The translations under genes and the position numbers were made by a program. The notes under the pieces were generated by a model. That model saw only the letters and a program-made list of their open reading frames with translations, did not search any database and was not told the DNA's origin. DNA of 64,000 nt from CBDCNP01 sp965222425 (GTDB lineage Bacteria > Acidobacteriota > Vicinamibacteria > Marinacidobacterales > DATDRI01): positions 1 through 64,000 of the forward strand of contig CBDCTW010000008.1 of assembly GCA_965222425.1 (NCBI GenBank), read 5' to 3'. Of the stretch, positions 62,048 to 64,000 are shown one piece after another (within the stretch, counting starts at the first letter, position 1; each line of letters starts with the position of its first letter).

Positions 62048-63585
62048 GAGTTCACCTCGCCGATCAGCGCGTTGTAATGGCCAACACCTGGCAAGGAACG
62101 TTCGTACTTCGTGAGCTCTCCGAGCTCCACATCGCCAAGAGCCTGCGCCTGCTCACGTCGAAGAACTGATGATTCGACGAGGTGACGGATCGCCTCAGCA
62201 TCCGTACAGCCGAGTTCGAGCGCTTGACTCACCGCCTCACGCAGCTTGTCGTAGCCGTGCTCGCGGCCGAGCTGCACGAGCTCGACCATCTGGCGGGTTC
62301 CTTCGAGCTTCCCGTGACGTCGATTCAGCTTGGACCACAACTCGTCGTAGCTCGTGGGCCACCGACCTTTCTCCCGCCATTGAGCGAGCGGCGTCGAGCC
62401 GGCCAACGCTCCAGGCTTCCTGACCAGAACATCCAAGTAGTGCTCGAGTTCATAAATCGACTGGCTGCGGCCGTAGCAGCGCTCGTGGCGTGCCACGACG
62501 TGGCCCTCGTGCCAGATCTCAACTTCCAACGGCAGTAGCTTGGCCACAACTCGCCGGTCCCGTTTCAACGGAGTCGAGTACCAGTTCGTGCCGACTCGAA
62601 CGCAGCCTTTCTTGTTCACCTTTGCAAATCGTCGCTCCTCGATATCGAACCCCTCGACGGTCAATGGCAACAGATGCTCCCGTTCAAGCTCCATCGCTGT
62701 TCCGACAGCATGCTCCTTGCCGCTAATGTGGCGCGTCGCATCCTTGAGACAGCACGAGAGCAGATACTCGTTCAGCTCATCCCAGTTCGAAAACTCCGGT
62801 ACCGGCGTCAGATAGTTGCGCCGGAAGTAGCCGACTTCGCTTTCCACCCCGCCCTTCTCGTTGCCTCGACTCGGATTACAAAACTCCGAGTCGAATCCCC
62901 AATGGGAGCGAAACGCCACGAATCGCTCCGTCTGCTCTCGTTGATAACCACGCAGAATCTTAGTGACCGCGAGTGACAGGTTGTCGTAGCGCATGCGGCG
63001 GAACACGCCACCAAAGAACTCGAACGCATGCTCCTGCGCTTCGAAAAATGCTTGTTGCGTCGGACGCGGATAGCCGCGATGCAACGCGCCTCCTCCCGCC
63101 ATGCTTCGGACTACGAGCGTGTGGACCTTCTCGAGCTCACCTCCGATCCGCGCGTACGCCTCGTACCAGTCCACTTGCCCTTCATCGCCCCACGCGTAGC
63201 TCTGCGGAACAAAAATCTCTGTGTCCTTCAGGCCGAGCTCGCTCTTCCGACGAGCGACGTAGCGACGTACCGTTGATTCGCCAATCTCATGCTCCGGATG
63301 CTCGGCGCGCAACCGGGACCAGATACGACGAGCCGTATGGCGTTGCTTCCGAGGCGCTCGCTTGTCCTCCTTCAGGACCGCGTCGATGAACTCGCGTACT
63401 TCCTCAAGCTTCGGACTCGCACGCTCCGCGACTTTACGCTCCGGCGGTACCGCGCTCTCCAGCGCCTGACGCACCATCCGACGGTGTACTCCGAACTCCT
63501 TCGCCACTCCCTTTATCGTTCCTACTCCGTGCTCGTACTCGCCACGGATCTGCTCGAACAATCGCACTTTCGCACCCCTTTTCAA
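62044..63585 (-). CDS. istA: IS21 transposase IstA
   Basis: A 513-aa protein with the same amino-acid sequence as the copy at 37479-39020; one synonymous change is visible at a Lys codon (AAA against AAG near 63433). Catalytic motifs as in copy 1. Both copies appear competent for transposition. Confidence 0.92.
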   Translation of the reverse strand: MKRGAKVRLFEQIRGEYEHGVGTIKGVAKEFGVHRRMVRQALESAVPPERKVAERASPKLEEVREFIDAVLKEDKRAPRKQRHTARRIWSRLRAEHPEHEIGESTVRRYVARRKSELGLKDTEIFVPQSYAWGDEGQVDWYEAYARIGGELEKVHTLVVRSMAGGGALHRGYPRPTQQAFFEAQEHAFEFFGGVFRRMRYDNLSLAVTKILRGYQREQTERFVAFRSHWGFDSEFCNPSRGNEKGGVESEVGYFRRNYLTPVPEFSNWDELNEYLLSCCLKDATRHISGKEHAVGTAMELEREHLLPLTVEGFDIEERRFAKVNKKGCVRVGTNWYSTPLKRDRRVVAKLLPLEVEIWHEGHVVARHERCYGRSQSIYELEHYLDVLVRKPGALAGSTPLAQWREKGRWPTSYDELWSKLNRRHGKLEGTRQMVELVQLGREHGYDKLREAVSQALELGCTDAEAIRHLVESSVLRREQAQALGDVELGELTKYERSLPGVGHYNALIGEVNS

Positions 63586-64000
63586 CCGACCCTCCTCTCC
63601 GGGTTCTTCCCCGGCTCAGGGTATCGGTCTCGATGGGGTGGGCCAAATCAAATGAGCGAAATGGGCCAATTCAGACTAGCGAACACACGGGCACCGGAGA
63701 ACCGGAGATTCCTAGCCGATCGAGATCAAATGGAACGGCCATCAGGGTTCCCGTCCGGTTATAGACCAGCTGCCCTGTGGAAACGTAATTGGGGAAGCTG
63801 CCGCCCTGCAGCAGGACCTTGCGTTCACCCGGCTCGAAAGCTCTCTTGCCTGTCACCATTTCGTAAAGCACTGCGCCGAAGGCAAAGATGTCCGTGCGTG
63901 CATCGGCTTCCTTCCCTTCGAGCTGCTCTGGGGCCATGTACTGGAACGTGCCGAGGATCGACCCCTCCTGCGTGAGAGGTTTCGCCTCCGTGGGCAAGGC

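Larger units (their letters stand above)
61124..63687 (-). mobile_element. IS21-family element, copy 2
   Basis: 2564 bp, inverted relative to copy 1, flanked by the 5-bp direct repeat CGGGC (61119-61123 and 63688-63692). Contains intact istA and istB. Confidence 0.93.
60130..64000 (-). pseudogene. Ser/Thr kinase-WD40/TolB propeller gene, deleted and split by IS21
   Basis: At 63671-63997 the frame reads LTQEGSILGTFQYMAPEQLEGKEADARTDIFAFGAVLYEMVTGKRAFE, the C-lobe of a Hanks-type kinase (APE and DIFAFG motifs). It passes directly to PGERKVLLQGGSFPNYVSTGQLVY, which belongs inside the propeller. The normal remainder of the kinase, transmembrane region and first blades are therefore deleted. After 63687 the IS21 copy intervenes; from 61123 the propeller resumes (SRLVWVDRQG, RVSPDGQRVAAG, WSPDGKWLAFISS, FSPDGQLLAFIE) to LNWFEELKRLVPTN. 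Not functional. Continues beyond the window edge. Confidence 0.85.

Overview
The window is a bacterial chromosome segment of moderately high GC, with conserved host genes scattered among an unusually dense set of insertion sequences (IS), miniature elements (MITEs), island remnants and broken genes. The host genes point to an Acidobacteriota-like organism: an Oar-type TonB receptor with a carboxypeptidase-regulatory N-domain, a Ser/Thr kinase fused to a WD40/TolB propeller, and an exported amidohydrolase with an S9 peptidase. This is inference from family knowledge; no rRNA is present. The load of IS elements and pseudogenes would fit a host-associated lineage or one recently through a bottleneck.

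Layout. 1-5,250: phage-like island on the minus strand (VapE-type primase, two HTH genes, an integrase remnant, a terminase-small-like gene) with broken IS ends at its margins. 5,577-9,622: IS debris around a GmrSD-like DUF262/DUF1524 gene. 9,888-14,093: an island operon on the minus strand (two unknown genes, AlpA, an 80-aa gene, ParB-like protein, IS91-type HUH transposase) ending exactly at the CCA end of a tRNA-Ser. 14,546-22,130: a c-di-GMP gene cut by an IS256 element, a lipoprotein, two truncated host genes and a mosaic of IS pieces. 22,371-33,675: the largest intact host block, a TonB receptor followed by a run of exported or secreted hydrolases (amidohydrolase, S9 peptidase, Tat mini-protein, amidase, esterase, SnoaL-like), apparently for uptake and breakdown of a peptide- or amide-containing compound. 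33,701-44,617: IS5, a C1q-like secreted protein, a second copy of the island module split by IS21, and a three-level nested IS complex. 45,048-52,800: envelope/polysaccharide glycosyltransferases with an IS200-type insertion and pseudogenes. 53,329-64,000: secreted nuclease with Excalibur repeats, GGDEF-PilZ diguanylate cyclase, an intact ISKra4-type element, tRNA-fMet with an integrase relic, DoxX-like protein, truncated peptide-binding protein, and a kinase-propeller gene split by the second IS21 copy.

Most distinctive observations: (i) two short MITE families, each with two copies of identical length (166 bp and 114 bp); the 114-bp family shares its termini with a full-length IS5 element in the window; (ii) one terminal motif, GTCCTGTGCCAAAACTCGG, at about eleven element ends with three different internal continuations; (iii) target-site duplications that give a clear insertion order (rve-type IS, then IS256, then IS3); (iv) a chain of ATGA-overlapping genes that couples a ParB-like protein to an HUH transposase inside an AlpA island present twice. 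Most ORFs outside the host blocks are transposase genes or fragments. All family names come from reading motifs, without database searches.
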